This document shows positions 26,001 through 36,651 of a stretch of 64,000 bases of DNA, piece by piece. Origin of the DNA: Baylisascaris procyonis. Its lineage: Eukaryota > Nematoda > Chromadorea > Rhabditida > Ascarididae. The stretch covers positions 5,890,001 through 5,954,000 of the forward strand of contig JAZARR010000088.1 in the NCBI GenBank assembly GCA_037389465.1, written 5' to 3'. The position numbers and the translations under genes are program-made. Each line of letters opens with the position of its first letter. The stretch's first letter is position 1. The notes under the pieces are model-generated. The model did not search any database. It saw only the letters and a program-made list of their open reading frames with translations, and was not told the DNA's origin.

Positions 26001-26964
26001 CAAAAATTTGCGTTCGGCACGCATCTATTTGTTTTTTTTTTTTTCTTTGTCAGTGCAGCGATGATTCGCTCGCATCGAGCGAATCGGCTGCACTGACAAT
26101 GCGTTGATTGGAGTTGCACGATGCGAACTCCACTCAGTGCAGTTTGTGTTACACTTAACGTGTTGAGCGGCGTTCACTTTGTTTGATTCGTTCGTTGTTG
26201 TGGTAGTATAGGATACGATTGTGATATTCGTCTTATTTGCTTCATTTTCCATTTTGTCTCTCATTGCCCACGTTCTCAGGGAACGAGATTACTTTCGTGT
26301 TCGAGCTGGAGTTAGAGTAGAGATGGGAAAAGAATTTAGGTAGAGTTAGATCCTATCCTATTCTGAACTTTAGCACCATGTCAAGCAATTTGGTGAAATG
26401 CTAAATATGCTTTCAAAGATTGCTGCTATGATTCACTTTAGGTAACTTTTACGTTATGATAGTTAATTCGACTGCAGCTATGTGAAATTCGGGTACACGC
26501 GAATCACAAGTGAACAAACCTGCCCAACTTTTCGGGAAGTTTCAGTGCTGCCTTTTTTGAGCAAGATTTGCGACTAACCAACTGATGGTCTACCCGAAAT
26601 TATTCACATAGTTCTCCACCTTTCCCGAGGTTAGGGCGTTGGAAAAAATTAATGTTGAAATCCTCATAATGGAATTACGATGAATGGTTTGGTAAATTCT
26701 TGGAATGCTAGCAGTTTTGTGTTTTCATTTGATCCTTCAGAACTGCTGAGATTTTCATTCCTTTGCAATAGTTGGTCCCTCCCTAGTTGTGGCCATGTTT
26801 TGTAACTCTCAGTTGTGCGGACGCCATTCCCCCCCTCCCCCCCATTCACGCCTCCCCTTCTTCTCCACCACCTCTTTCCTTCTGCTTCGATTGGATTGGG
26901 GAGAGGGGGGGAGAAGCACTGGTATGTGATGCTTGGTCTCTGAGACTTTCAGTTGTGGGGAGGC
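23031..26964 (+). repeat. Array copy 4
   Basis: 3934 bp, the longest. Candidate exons at 23790-23848, 24075-24206 and 24494-24649. T-run 13, an extra T at about 24789 (shared only with copy 7) and the C7-T-C7/G7 end variant (shared only with copy 1). CACCTGG, A form, GGTTAGCG. Confidence 0.95.
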
Positions 26965-28080
26965 CATTCAAAGGCGGTTAGTCGTTCGATTATTCGAAAG
27001 ACATTATGTTTGATCATTCGTGATGCATAAGTGCATGCAAATTGATATTCTAGACTTGGTTCATACTTTGATTTTTATATTGCGTAAAATGTTGTTCGTG
27101 AAAGTATTGACTCCTCGCCTTCACCTCTTCCTCCCCACTCCACCCTCGTTCCTCCCTCTCCACTCTCACTCCTCCGCTCCCTCTCCTCCACCCTCCCCAT
27201 CTTGATAGGTTTTTCGCATCCTTCATAAATGACCCCACCCGTTTGGTTAACTTTCAAGCTCATTGTTAACAGGTCAATTCTCCCCCATCGGTTCATCCAT
27301 TAGGTGGTATATGGGTCATTCCGTCTGCCTTGTATATTACATGTTCTTGCTAGGTTAGCGAACAAACACATCAACGAAAGTATTTTGCATCCTCCTGATT
27401 TGCATTCCATTTGCGGCTTACCTTATTGAGCGGTGTGCTTTCCTGGATAGTTTCGTATAGGTTTGTTTTGGCACTCTCTTCGTTTTGATTGCTGTTTCAT
27501 TTGTATGTACACCCCCATATTTATCTTTTCTTTAGTTTTCTTATTGCTGTATTGCAATTTCCTTTATTCATTTGCTGATCACCTTAACAACCTCGAGTGC
27601 GTTGAATTTAATAGTACACTGATTGGTCACAATTATCCACAAAAACGTGTCTGAATGAATAGCTGCAATGACTTTTCAAGGGGCAAACGGGACGCACTTC
27701 ATTGAGCAGCTTTTGTGATTCAGAAACTCATGATTTTCCTACGCGAACTATTCATTTCGCAGCACGAACAATGACCGCGAGCGTAAGAGTCAGCATCTCT
27801 CCACGTCTATCTCGAAGTGTGGTGCGGTGCAAGTGGGTCTTTCAAGGTATTGATGTCAACTTGATAGGTCGTGATGCATGAAGTAGATCTTGGCTCTTCC
27901 TGCCTACTCAAATCCCTAGACATCCCATCTAGTTGTCTGCCTTTCAAAGCTTATATAGAACTTTTTTGGCATAGGATCCTGAGACTTGGTGCCGCTACAA
28001 AACTACAGAAGATTCACCGAGGATTTGCTGGAATCGCCTGTAAAATGATGCATCTGGAATGCCTTCTTTTACTAGTTGTT

Positions 28081-28085
28081 GATAT
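28081..28085. repeat. Target-site duplication, left
   Basis: GATAT directly flanks the left LTR. The identical GATAT is at 33839-33843, and uninterrupted copies have it once. Five bases is the usual duplication length for BEL/Pao integrases. Confidence 0.95.
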
Positions 28086-28535
28086 TGTCGAAATTAGTGT
28101 TGATGGTGGTGTACTAATGCGGGGAGTTGGATCGGCTAATGGGACGTAGTCGAGTAGGAATGTCGAAGCCTTACGGGGGGAATGCACTGAAGATTCGGTC
28201 GGGTACGAATAGGGTATGTTGGAATACGGGAAGCGTGAAGGTGTGAAGGCGTGAATGAATGGATGAATGGCTCCAATGAATGAATACTTCGCTGTTTACA
28301 TCTCAATATATGTAGTGAAGTTATCGTCTCGTCATCGTCTGCGTCTCCGCACGAGATGTCCGGTCCATTAACGGTTTGCTTTGATTTGAATAGGTTCTGC
28401 CGCCGTATCGCGTGGGACAATCTGAGTGGATCCATTAGCCTTCGTTTTTTCGAATTTTGAATATGCAGCGAGCGTCACCTTCTTCGCCCCTTTTTTCACT
28501 CGATTTGCTGATGCACTCGTCCATCGAGTGCAACA
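28086..28535 (-). repeat. 3' LTR (450 bp)
   Basis: Identical to the other LTR apart from one base at 28107. It carries a small terminal hairpin, TGCACTCG-TCCAT-CGAGTGCA (28512-28532), near its element-side edge. Confidence 0.95.
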
Positions 28536-28544
28536 CTCCCGCCT
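28536..28544 (-). promoter_or_regulatory. Polypurine tract
   Basis: AGGCGGGAG on the - strand directly abuts the 3' LTR, where the plus-strand primer of LTR retrotransposons is expected. It is short, and interrupted by one C. Confidence 0.6.
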
Positions 28545-28617
28545 GACGAAAAAGAAAAGGAAATTGCACCTAAAATAAAATAAATATACAATATTGCAAT
28601 AAATTTGGCCGAAGATC

Positions 28618-30300
28618 TTAGCATCCGAGAGTGGAGTCCGGGACCGCGATGGGAGTGTAGGATGCCACGCGACGCGTTCGACCTTCAGGCTTGAGTTCTC
28701 GCAAGTTGATTACGACTTGTGAAGTTTCAAGCCGCTTTCTTCGATCGTGGCACTTCCACCACAAAATTGCGCTGACGGCGACAACAATTAAAATAACTGT
28801 TCCTCCTGTAATCCATCTCCATTTATGTGTTATTCCTTCCAGTTGTTCCTGTAGTTCTCGTGTTCCGGCCTCAACATCTGCGCCAATTTCCCAGAGGAAT
28901 TCTTCGACGGCTGACATATATTCGCGGTTCGGTTTCTTTGCAGGAGCAAGCATTTCCATGTTGTCAGCGTGGTCGAGTGCTAGGTTCATCATTTCTATTT
29001 CTGCATCGGGCAACTTTGCAGCTGTGAAAACCGTCATCGCTTCGTAATTTTCGCTGAGAATGTCCAAGGTTTCGTTTTTTGATGTTATTTTGGGAGGCGT
29101 CCAGGGGCAGGGGACTTCTGCTGATTGAGCGACCAAGTCATGGTCGAGCGGCGTTATAAACAGTAGTTGGTTGTCCATTTCGACGGGTAGTAGCTCGTAA
29201 CATTTGTCTGCTAGTCGATGATCCTCGTGAATTGTTTTTGGTTTGAATGAGTAGCAACGGGTGATTAAGAGTGAATCGCCAATATATCGGGCTGCGATGT
29301 CGTTTCGATCGAGCATTATGCGTATTGCGGCGGTGGGATTTTTTATGCTCATCTGTCTGAGAAGCGAGATAAAGAGATTCCGAAGTGAACACCATCGTAC
29401 GGCAGCTCGCTGGCTCTCGACGTTGAAAAGGTATTGTAGCTTTGGGTTTTCCGGATCCGTTTCTGATACGTGCTCCTGGAGAAATGATCGTCTCGTCGTG
29501 TCGTTGGATTCCTCGGTTAGCCGAGGACAGTCCCCCGGAACGATGATGTAATCGTTGACGGCTTGTAGGGAAGAAGGAGGAAAATCGCAATGCAAAACGG
29601 TAGAGTTTGATGGTCGTCCTTGAACGCGGAACGTGGCTTGTAGCTTGTCGACAACAATTTCGTGTGGTGAGAGGTGAGCAGGATACGTTCCCAGGAGAGT
29701 ATAGTGACAGGCCTGATCAAATGTTGAAATATTCCAGAGAATGGTTTCGTGTGGAGTGAAGCACTGATTATCTCGTGAATGACAACCAGCGGTGCGAGAG
29801 TGCCGAGAAAGCGGTTGGGATCCGCTAAGAAAGGCTACGGAGCCAAATTCGACGATGTAGTTAGTGGTGGGAGTACAATGAGTCCCGAAGAGATTATATG
29901 ACGATGAAGGGGGGATTTGGGTGCTCCAGACGTTAGGAGTTGTAGTTGGTTTGAGTGGTAACGAGCCCGTATGCTTGTGAAGGGCTATTTGACGGCAGTG
30001 CTCCGCTTTGATAGGGAAGCTCTGATGAGTATTGCTGGTCATTTGTAAGCTCAGGCGAAGGAATGCCCATGTGCATATTGTTCGGACTACTTTCGAGCAA
30101 TATATGGCAGGGGCGTTCACCACTTTGCGACGAAAAATATTGACATCGCCGGCTTGCCAGTTTCCGCTGGGTATGGTGGAACAGTTGCGGGTTGGTGGGA
30201 AATGTACATAAACTCCGGAATGTTTATGAGGGCAAATTTGTGTTCGTAGTGCGCCGAGAGTGAGTGGAAGAAGCAATGTTATTAATACGATGTAGAACAT
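28618..30300 (-). other. Envelope-like glycoprotein part of the polyprotein
   Basis: It begins at an internal ATG (30300) with a hydrophobic, signal-like segment (residues 991-1007). It has a cysteine-rich ectodomain with five N-glycosylation sequons (Asn 1029, 1180, 1222, 1256, 1399) and a C-terminal membrane anchor (about 1486-1505) followed by a basic tail (KCHDRRKR). The run C1339, CYELLPV (1357-1363), LFITP and PC (about 1387-1388) is a pattern I associate with class III-like glycoproteins of chuvirus-type negative-strand viruses, which are known as captured envelopes in BEL/Pao elements of arthropods. That assignment is tentative; phlebovirus-like envelopes are the better-known type in nematode elements. 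It is only described here as a resident genomic copy. Confidence 0.6.
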
Positions 30301-33270
30301 AGATGGAGTGGGACGTATCTGAGTGCTGTGGAGACGAGCGTTTCGATGGGCTCCGTGGCGATGCCTGCCGGAAGAACGAGGAGGTGGGGTCGAATCTTCT
30401 TCGTTGGATTGGTCCGAATCGACAGTTGGGGATGCGGTTTTTTCAGAATGCTGATCTGCTGTTGCCTGAGGGTTATTTAGTTCCAAGGGGAATAAGACAG
30501 AAATTGGTCGTAGAAGTATGTGTCCGTTGGAGATGCGTACTTTAGCAGTGCGAATATGTCCGTCATTTCCTGGACAAGTTTCTTCGATGATTGCAAGTTT
30601 CCATACAGGACGGGGATGGTTATCGTCTCGAAGGATGACGAGTTCACCTTTCTGAGGTGCGCGTCGAGTAAGGCTTCTTGGTCCGATGTGTTCCCTTTGA
30701 GTCCGCTCGCGAAGAAATTGTAGATACGCAGATGACCATAGTTGCCAAAATCGAGATAGGTTACAGCGAGACTGTTTCCATTGTTCCAAAAGGGCTTCGC
30801 GCGTTGATAAGGCTTCTGGTCTGTATTCGTCGGTGTTGGGTTCCCCCGGGTCGAGAGTGGAATCGGTGTCTGGGGTGAGGAAATCTGCCGGTCTAAGCAC
30901 TTCTGGGGAATCGCTGGACTGGAGTCTACTTAACGCATGACCGAAGTTTGTTGCGAGACGGGGGAGATTTCTTTTCCAGGGGAAAGAAACGGAGTAACGA
31001 CCGTCTGCGTTGCGAGAAACCGATTTGGAGAAAAGATCCTGTGCTATTTCATCGTCTTCTTGTTGCTCTCCTTTCGTATCAATTCCGAGAGTTTCATGTG
31101 GCCAGAAATCTGCCTCCTGGTGCTGAGCCGGACATACAAAAAGTGTATAGGCATGATGAGGTCTACTTCGGTACTCTTCCGAGACGTGTCCTTGTCCGCC
31201 TAACATGGGACCAGCCTGAGATGCCAAGAGATGAAATCCGCTTCGAAGTTGTTTGATTGAGGTGGGGTTAGCAATATAATGAAAGTTCGATCCTACAACA
31301 AGATCTGGTTCACGATCTACCAGAGGGATGGGAAGGATCGGATTGTCGTTGGTAAGTAGCAGGTTGCGATGTTTCTCCGTCATGTCAGCGTGAAGCAAAT
31401 TTTCGGTTACAGTAGTGAGCGTGTGGGTGTCGATGGTGTGTATTGCGCCAGTTGGTAGGAGGACACCGAGTTGAACTCTATCACTGGAGTGGGTTGTGCC
31501 TCTGAAACCTGCAATTCCTTTGAAGGTAATCTTATTGCGTTCAATAGAGGAAAGGTGTAGTTGCTCGCGAACTCTTTCGGTGAGATATGAGCCCTGGGCT
31601 CCACTATCAAAGAATGCGGTTACCTGCATTGTGCGGGATGGATCTTGTGGATTGAAGACGGTAAGTTTGCAGCAAGGCGAGACTGCGACCGGTTCATCAG
31701 AAAGGTGACTAACGGGTTTGATGGAGGTTTGCGTCGGAACTGCGGCGGCGATCATCGAACTGTGTTCCTGAGAGGGGGTTTCAGCCGGTGCAGTTGTGGC
31801 TATCGTGGTTGTACGTAAGTTAGGCGTGGCTGGTTGCGAGCAGAGAATTGAGTTATGAGGCCCATTGCAGCGTGGGCATGGTTTACAAGTACAGACAGAA
31901 GCAAGGTGACCGGGACGAAGGCACTTACGGTACAAATTGAGTTCGGCAATGCGTCGTCGTTTTTGTTCAAGAGTGGTGTAAGTGGGGCAGTAATTAGAGA
32001 GATGTCGCCCACTGCAGAAGGCACAGTGAATAAGTGAAGGTCTTTGATGTAAGCCGAGTGGTCTTGGGGCCGAGGTGCGACTTTGCGGGTGGAACGGCAA
32101 GCGAGGGGTTTCTGGGAATCGTCTTGGATGGCCTTCGTAGGGAGCAGAGGGTGAAGGCACCGATGCTCTTCCTGGCGTAGGGAATAGTGGTCGTGGGGAT
32201 GAAGGAGCTTGGCCGTGGTTGAAATGAGGTGAAGAAGGACCATGCCCCTCTGAAGAGCGATGAGCCGGGGTAGGTTGGAAGTAAGGGGATGCGTCTTTTT
32301 TCATCTGTGCAATATCTTTGAGAGCGGTGCAAATCTCTTTCGTTGTCCAGGTCGGACTATGTCGCTTTTCTTGGGCGAGCAGGAACCGAATATTAGGGGG
32401 GAGTTTGGATGTGATCAGATCATAAATAAATGGAGTTTCGACGGCCTCTTGTGCGGCGGTTAGCTGGCGAAGTATGCGTTCGCAGTTGGTTACAAATGTT
32501 TTCAGATCTTGCCAGTGGTCGGTGGTTCTCAAGGCGCGTAGCTGATTTCTTAATTGCGCCCTCATTTCTTCTTCATCGCCATAAGCATCTCGAAGGGCTT
32601 GTTTGATCAGTGAGTAATTTTGGGGGATAAGAGAGTAGCCTTTGATAACTTCTGCTGCTTGTCCTCGAAGGGCATTTGATAATATGGACACTTTGACGAT
32701 GTCGGGAAGGGTGGTATGGTCCACAAGAGCTTCAAATAATGGCCAGAACTCGGCAAATTCAGTGGCACCACCTTCAAATTTTGGCAACTGCACTGAGCGA
32801 TCAAGTGACACCGTGGAGTTAATAGGTGGTTGTATATTAGCGGTAGATTCATCAAGGCGTGATGAAAGGACCTCAAGGTCTTCTCGGTGAAATCTTAATT
32901 GCGTGAGCATTTGTTGAACAACTTCAGCTGTTTGCAGCAGTCCTTGTGGGTTAGTGGCCATCGCAGCATACTGAGCTGAGTCTTCAGGGGTAACTGATTT
33001 TCCTCCGGCTGTGATGAATGTTTGCCATTCGGTAAGTGTTTGGGTGAGAGAGTTTTCTTTAGTTTCAAGCAACTGAATATGGGGTCCAAGTTTTCGAAGC
33101 TGAATGCGCACTTCTCGGGTGAGTTCAGCGGGTGACTGAGCGTAATTTGGGATGAATTGGAGTAAGGCATTGCCATCATCCAAAAGTGGCTGAACTGAAG
33201 AGGTTAGGCCTGCTGCTGTTGCAATGAAAAATGCACCTCGCGTAGAAGGACTTACCGAAGTTTCGGGCAT
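28618..33270 (-). CDS. BEL/Pao Gag-protease fused in frame to integrase tail and envelope-like glycoprotein
   Basis: A single 1550-residue frame from ATG at 33270 to TAA at 28618. Residues 160-330 match the BEL/Pao Gag core (FEGGATEFAEFWPLFE). Zinc knuckles follow: C416-C419-H423-C428, a degenerate one that lacks its first Cys (C450, H455, C460), and C465-C468-H472-C477. An aspartic protease of the retropepsin type spans about 530-690 with the catalytic DSGA at 555-558. Residues 720-784 are the linker normally leading into reverse transcriptase (DFWPHETLGI, then FPWKRNLP). At about residue 785 (position ~30918) the frame jumps straight to the C-terminal integrase tail (787-931: LRPADFLTP, ELVILRDDN, VWKL, NGHILLRPI). 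A Pro/Ser-rich linker leads to the envelope-like part (991-1550). The deletion keeps the frame and there is no stop, so Gag, protease and Env could all still be made; no polymerase can be. Confidence 0.92.
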   Translation of the reverse strand: MPETSVSPSTRGAFFIATAAGLTSSVQPLLDDGNALLQFIPNYAQSPAELTREVRIQLRKLGPHIQLLETKENSLTQTLTEWQTFITAGGKSVTPEDSAQYAAMATNPQGLLQTAEVVQQMLTQLRFHREDLEVLSSRLDESTANIQPPINSTVSLDRSVQLPKFEGGATEFAEFWPLFEALVDHTTLPDIVKVSILSNALRGQAAEVIKGYSLIPQNYSLIKQALRDAYGDEEEMRAQLRNQLRALRTTDHWQDLKTFVTNCERILRQLTAAQEAVETPFIYDLITSKLPPNIRFLLAQEKRHSPTWTTKEICTALKDIAQMKKDASPYFQPTPAHRSSEGHGPSSPHFNHGQAPSSPRPLFPTPGRASVPSPSAPYEGHPRRFPETPRLPFHPQSRTSAPRPLGLHQRPSLIHCAFCSGRHLSNYCPTYTTLEQKRRRIAELNLYRKCLRPGHLASVCTCKPCPRCNGPHNSILCSQPATPNLRTTTIATTAPAETPSQEHSSMIAAAVPTQTSIKPVSHLSDEPVAVSPCCKLTVFNPQDPSRTMQVTAFFDSGAQGSYLTERVREQLHLSSIERNKITFKGIAGFRGTTHSSDRVQLGVLLPTGAIHTIDTHTLTTVTENLLHADMTEKHRNLLLTNDNPILPIPLVDREPDLVVGSNFHYIANPTSIKQLRSGFHLLASQAGPMLGGQGHVSEEYRSRPHHAYTLFVCPAQHQEADFWPHETLGIDTKGEQQEDDEIAQDLFSKSVSRNADGRYSVSFPWKRNLPRLATNFGHALSRLQSSDSPEVLRPADFLTPDTDSTLDPGEPNTDEYRPEALSTREALLEQWKQSRCNLSRFWQLWSSAYLQFLRERTQREHIGPRSLTRRAPQKGELVILRDDNHPRPVWKLAIIEETCPGNDGHIRTAKVRISNGHILLRPISVLFPLELNNPQATADQHSEKTASPTVDSDQSNEEDSTPPPRSSGRHRHGAHRNARLHSTQIRPTPSMFYIVLITLLLPLTLGALRTQICPHKHSGVYVHFPPTRNCSTIPSGNWQAGDVNIFRRKVVNAPAIYCSKVVRTICTWAFLRLSLQMTSNTHQSFPIKAEHCRQIALHKHTGSLPLKPTTTPNVWSTQIPPSSSYNLFGTHCTPTTNYIVEFGSVAFLSGSQPLSRHSRTAGCHSRDNQCFTPHETILWNISTFDQACHYTLLGTYPAHLSPHEIVVDKLQATFRVQGRPSNSTVLHCDFPPSSLQAVNDYIIVPGDCPRLTEESNDTTRRSFLQEHVSETDPENPKLQYLFNVESQRAAVRWCSLRNLFISLLRQMSIKNPTAAIRIMLDRNDIAARYIGDSLLITRCYSFKPKTIHEDHRLADKCYELLPVEMDNQLLFITPLDHDLVAQSAEVPCPWTPPKITSKNETLDILSENYEAMTVFTAAKLPDAEIEMMNLALDHADNMEMLAPAKKPNREYMSAVEEFLWEIGADVEAGTRELQEQLEGITHKWRWITGGTVILIVVAVSAILWWKCHDRRKRLETSQVVINLRELKPEGRTRRVASYTPIAVPDSTLGC

Positions 33271-33388
33271 CTCGAACGTATCAGTTCCTTGCAGGAAATA
33301 TTTTTCGGGTAGTATTTCGATTCAGACGGACAGTGAATAGACTTGCAGGTTCTTCGCGGGGTCCGGGTTCAGAGAGGTCGACGCACCA
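33271..33388 (-). other. Leader of the retrotransposon with primer-binding-like site
   Basis: This is the 118-bp untranslated leader between the 5' LTR and the ATG. Directly after the LTR, the - strand reads TGGTGCGTCGACC (33388-33376). TGG is the expected complement of a tRNA CCA end, and TGGTGCGT resembles the 3' end complement of glycine tRNA. Matching beyond the first eight bases is imperfect. Confidence 0.5.
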
Positions 33389-33838
33389 TGTCGAAATTAG
33401 TGTTGATGGGGGTGTACTAATGCGGGGAGTTGGATCGGCTAATGGGACGTAGTCGAGTAGGAATGTCGAAGCCTTACGGGGGGAATGCACTGAAGATTCG
33501 GTCGGGTACGAATAGGGTATGTTGGAATACGGGAAGCGTGAAGGTGTGAAGGCGTGAATGAATGGATGAATGGCTCCAATGAATGAATACTTCGCTGTTT
33601 ACATCTCAATATATGTAGTGAAGTTATCGTCTCGTCATCGTCTGCGTCTCCGCACGAGATGTCCGGTCCATTAACGGTTTGCTTTGATTTGAATAGGTTC
33701 TGCCGCCGTATCGCGTGGGACAATCTGAGTGGATCCATTAGCCTTCGTTTTTTCGAATTTTGAATATGCAGCGAGCGTCACCTTCTTCGCCCCTTTTTTC
33801 ACTCGATTTGCTGATGCACTCGTCCATCGAGTGCAACA
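33389..33838 (-). repeat. 5' LTR (450 bp)
   Basis: It ends with CA at the element-internal edge and starts with TG at 33838 in element orientation. It should hold the promoter; a TATA-like CATATATTG lies within it on the - strand. Confidence 0.95.
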
Positions 33839-33843
33839 GATAT
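33839..33843. repeat. Target-site duplication, right
   Basis: GATAT, a direct copy of 28081-28085. The array unit resumes without loss after it. Confidence 0.95.
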
Positions 33844-36651
33844 GTTTGAGCCTCATAATGCTAAATGCAACCTTGTGATTAGCAGCAATGTTTCAACAGT
33901 AAGTAATCTTTTAATTTTATATGTCTCCTATGTGCTCTCTTCATTGCTATTCCCTCTATATATGTTGTTTGATCCTCAACTGCAGTGTCTCTTTGTATGT
34001 TGCACATCATCTACATTCTTCGTTTTTCCGTATACGTCCTATTTTTATTATATATCATAGTATTTCAATGGCTTCATGTTTTACTTGTGCAATAAACGTG
34101 CAGAAGTAAACGTTCTTGCTGTTATCTTCTTGTTCAAACATATGCGGGTAGCACATCACATGTAAAATGTTTCCCTATTATTTAGGAGTGCTTTGTGAAC
34201 TCGCAATTGTGGTCGCTATATTCTCGTCACTATATGGGCAAGATGCTCCAGCGGATGCAACAGCCTCAAGGCACAGCGTTGCGTTCACAAAGCGCACGCG
34301 CTAGCCTGCGAGCGGCTCTCGAGACTATTCGCCTCACGTAGAGAAACGATTACGACGGGCTGACGATGAGTGAGGCAACGCGTTTATCCTGGCCGCACTG
34401 CCTACGTCTTCAACTTTTAAGCAATTGTAGTTATTGAAATGAGATAGATGTGACTTTTTTGTTGATAGTGAATGGAGGGATTTTTTTATTTGTCAACGGT
34501 AGCATCAAGGGCGCATTTGTCACGTTCTCATCTTCCGAAGGCAATTTCCATCGTCGTACCTTCTGTTTTTTCCTCTTAGGCGAAATAGGTGAGAATATTC
34601 GCCACAAGCATTTGGTCTCGACGATTTGTTCAGAGGGGTATTTTGGGACATGAAAAGAAAGAAAAACTGATAGACATTGTTTGCAATATGCGCGGTAGTA
34701 AGTCTGCAGTGTTGCATTGCCTGCACCGTTTAGATGTTGTTTGCTAAAAAGAAGGTTTCCATTCGCTAGCAAATGATGCTAATCGTTGAAATTTGAGAAG
34801 TGAAAAGTGTGACAATAATCCCGTTGTATTTACTTTGTGTGTTTATGTAAATTCGCTCCAAACTGCAATGCTCTTACAATGTTTTGTATGTTCATATATG
34901 CGTGTCGAATACCTTGTTTTATTTCTTTTAGGCGTCGTTGGGAACACATTTTGTGAAAGGACAATGCTAGCTTTTTGACTCAATGAATTAATTCGTGCTC
35001 AAAAAATTTATCTCACTTTTACAATAATATAGCTAGCTAAAGATTGTACGACTGAGTTCGAGTTTGTGATGATGAGATGCGCTGCTGATTAATTTATTGC
35101 AATAGCCTATAAAATTTTGCCTTATTATAATTCACTTAGGTGAGTCTCAACAATAAAAACACCCGGAAATATGTCTTTTCGAGAAGTTTCAATGCAGCAA
35201 CGAATTGCGTTGCAGCCGCTTTTGTATTGCGCTGTATTTTAAACGACGTATCACTTGGCGCGTATGGGATAAAACTGTTACTGTAAATGCAAAGTGTTAA
35301 TTTTTGAGACTATAGTTTCATGGGCGGAGCGTCACTTTCGTAATATTCACAGTTGGGTAGAGTGACCCCAACTCCCTTAAGCAACCGTATCACTGCTCTA
35401 GGATGTGGCGTCAATGTTTTCGTGAACCCTCAAGGAATCCGCTCCCCTCTTTCATCGTTCATCGCATCTAGATCTAAAATGTGGCCTTGCTTTTTGCTAG
35501 TAGTTGAGCAAAATTTGAGTCACTGTTATTACAAATATTTGAAACGTCCGTTGAGTTATTAAGATAAAGCTAAAATACTACTATGTAAAATAAAATAAAA
35601 AATTACTAAAAATATATATTCAGGCATACGTGCTAATAATCTGTTAGAGTGATGCATTGCACTAAACGAGAGCAAAATATCGATAGGCGTGCAAAAATTT
35701 GCGTTCGGCACGCATCTATTTGTTTTTTTTTTCTTTGTCAGTGCAGCGATGATTCGCTCGCATCGAGCGAATCGGCTGCACTGACAATGCGTTGATTGGA
35801 GTTGCACGATGCGAACTCCACTCAGTGCAGTTTGTGTTACACTTAACGTGTTGAGCGGCGTTCACTTTGTTTGATTCGTTCGTTGTTGTGGTAGTATAGG
35901 ATACGATTGTGATATTCGTCTTATTTGCTTCATTTTCCATTTTGTCTCTCATTGCCCACGTTCTCAGGGAACGAGATTACTTTCGTGTTCGAGCTGGAGT
36001 TAGAGTAGAGATGGGAAAAGAATTTAGGTAGAGTTAGATCCTATCCTATTCTGAACTTTAGCACCATGTCAAGCAATTTGGTGAAATGCTAAATATGCTT
36101 TCAAAGATTGCTGCTATGATTCACTTTAGGTAACTTTTACGTTATGATAGTTAATTCGACTGCAGCTATGTGAAATTCGGGTACACGCGAATCACAAGTG
36201 AACAAACCTGCCCAACTTTTCGGGAAGTTTCAGTGCTGCCTTTTTTGAGCAAGATTTGCGACTAACCAACTGATGGTCTACCCGAAATTATTCACATAGT
36301 TCTCCACCTTTCCCGAGGTTAGGGCGTTGGAAAAAATTAATGTTGAAATCCTCATAATGGAATTACGATGAATGGTTTGGTAAATTCTTGGAATGCTAGC
36401 AGTTTTGTGTTTTCATTTGATCCTTCAGAACTGCTGAGATTTTCATTCCTTTGCAATAGTTGGTCCCTCCCTAGTTGTGGCCATGTTTTGTAACTCTCAG
36501 TTGTGCGGACGCCATTCCCCCCCTTCCCCCCATTCACGCCTCCCCTTCTTCTCCACCACCTCTTTCCTTCTGCTTCGATTGGATTGGGGAGAGGGGGGAG
36601 AAGCACTGGTATGTGATGCTTGGTCTCTGAGACTTTCAGTTGTGGGGAGGC

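Larger units (their letters stand above)
28086..33838 (-). mobile_element. Non-autonomous BEL/Pao LTR retrotransposon with Gag-protease-Env frame
   Basis: The element runs on the - strand between 450-bp LTRs that start TG and end CA and differ at one base (28107 T, 33410 G). The order from its 5' end is LTR (33838-33389), a primer-binding-like site, a 118-bp leader, one 1550-codon frame, a short tail, a purine tract and LTR (28535-28086). BEL/Pao assignment rests on the Gag/protease architecture, the characteristic linker before reverse transcriptase, the integrase C-terminal tail and the 5-bp duplication. Reverse transcriptase, RNase H and the integrase catalytic core are absent, so it must be moved in trans. 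The near-identical LTRs say it moved recently. Confidence 0.93.
27724..34341 (+). pseudogene. Copy-5 candidate gene fragment broken by retrotransposon
   Basis: Exon A 27724-27782 and exon C 34186-34341 are intact, but exon B is cut after 77 of its 132 bases (28009-28085) and resumes at 33844-33898. The element inserts antisense to the exon between the codons for VVD and the following Met. Whatever the unit encodes, this copy cannot make it without exon skipping. Confidence 0.45.
26965..36651 (+). repeat. Array copy 5, split by a retrotransposon
   Basis: Removing the 5753-bp element and one GATAT duplicate leaves a 3929-bp unit. T-run 10; CACCCGG, G form, GGTTAGCG. The two halves are 26965-28085 and 33844-36651. 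Confidence 0.95.

Noticed and set aside
28136..28435. 99-codon frame in each LTR
   Set aside because: It lies wholly inside the LTR, has no motif, and is read as chance.
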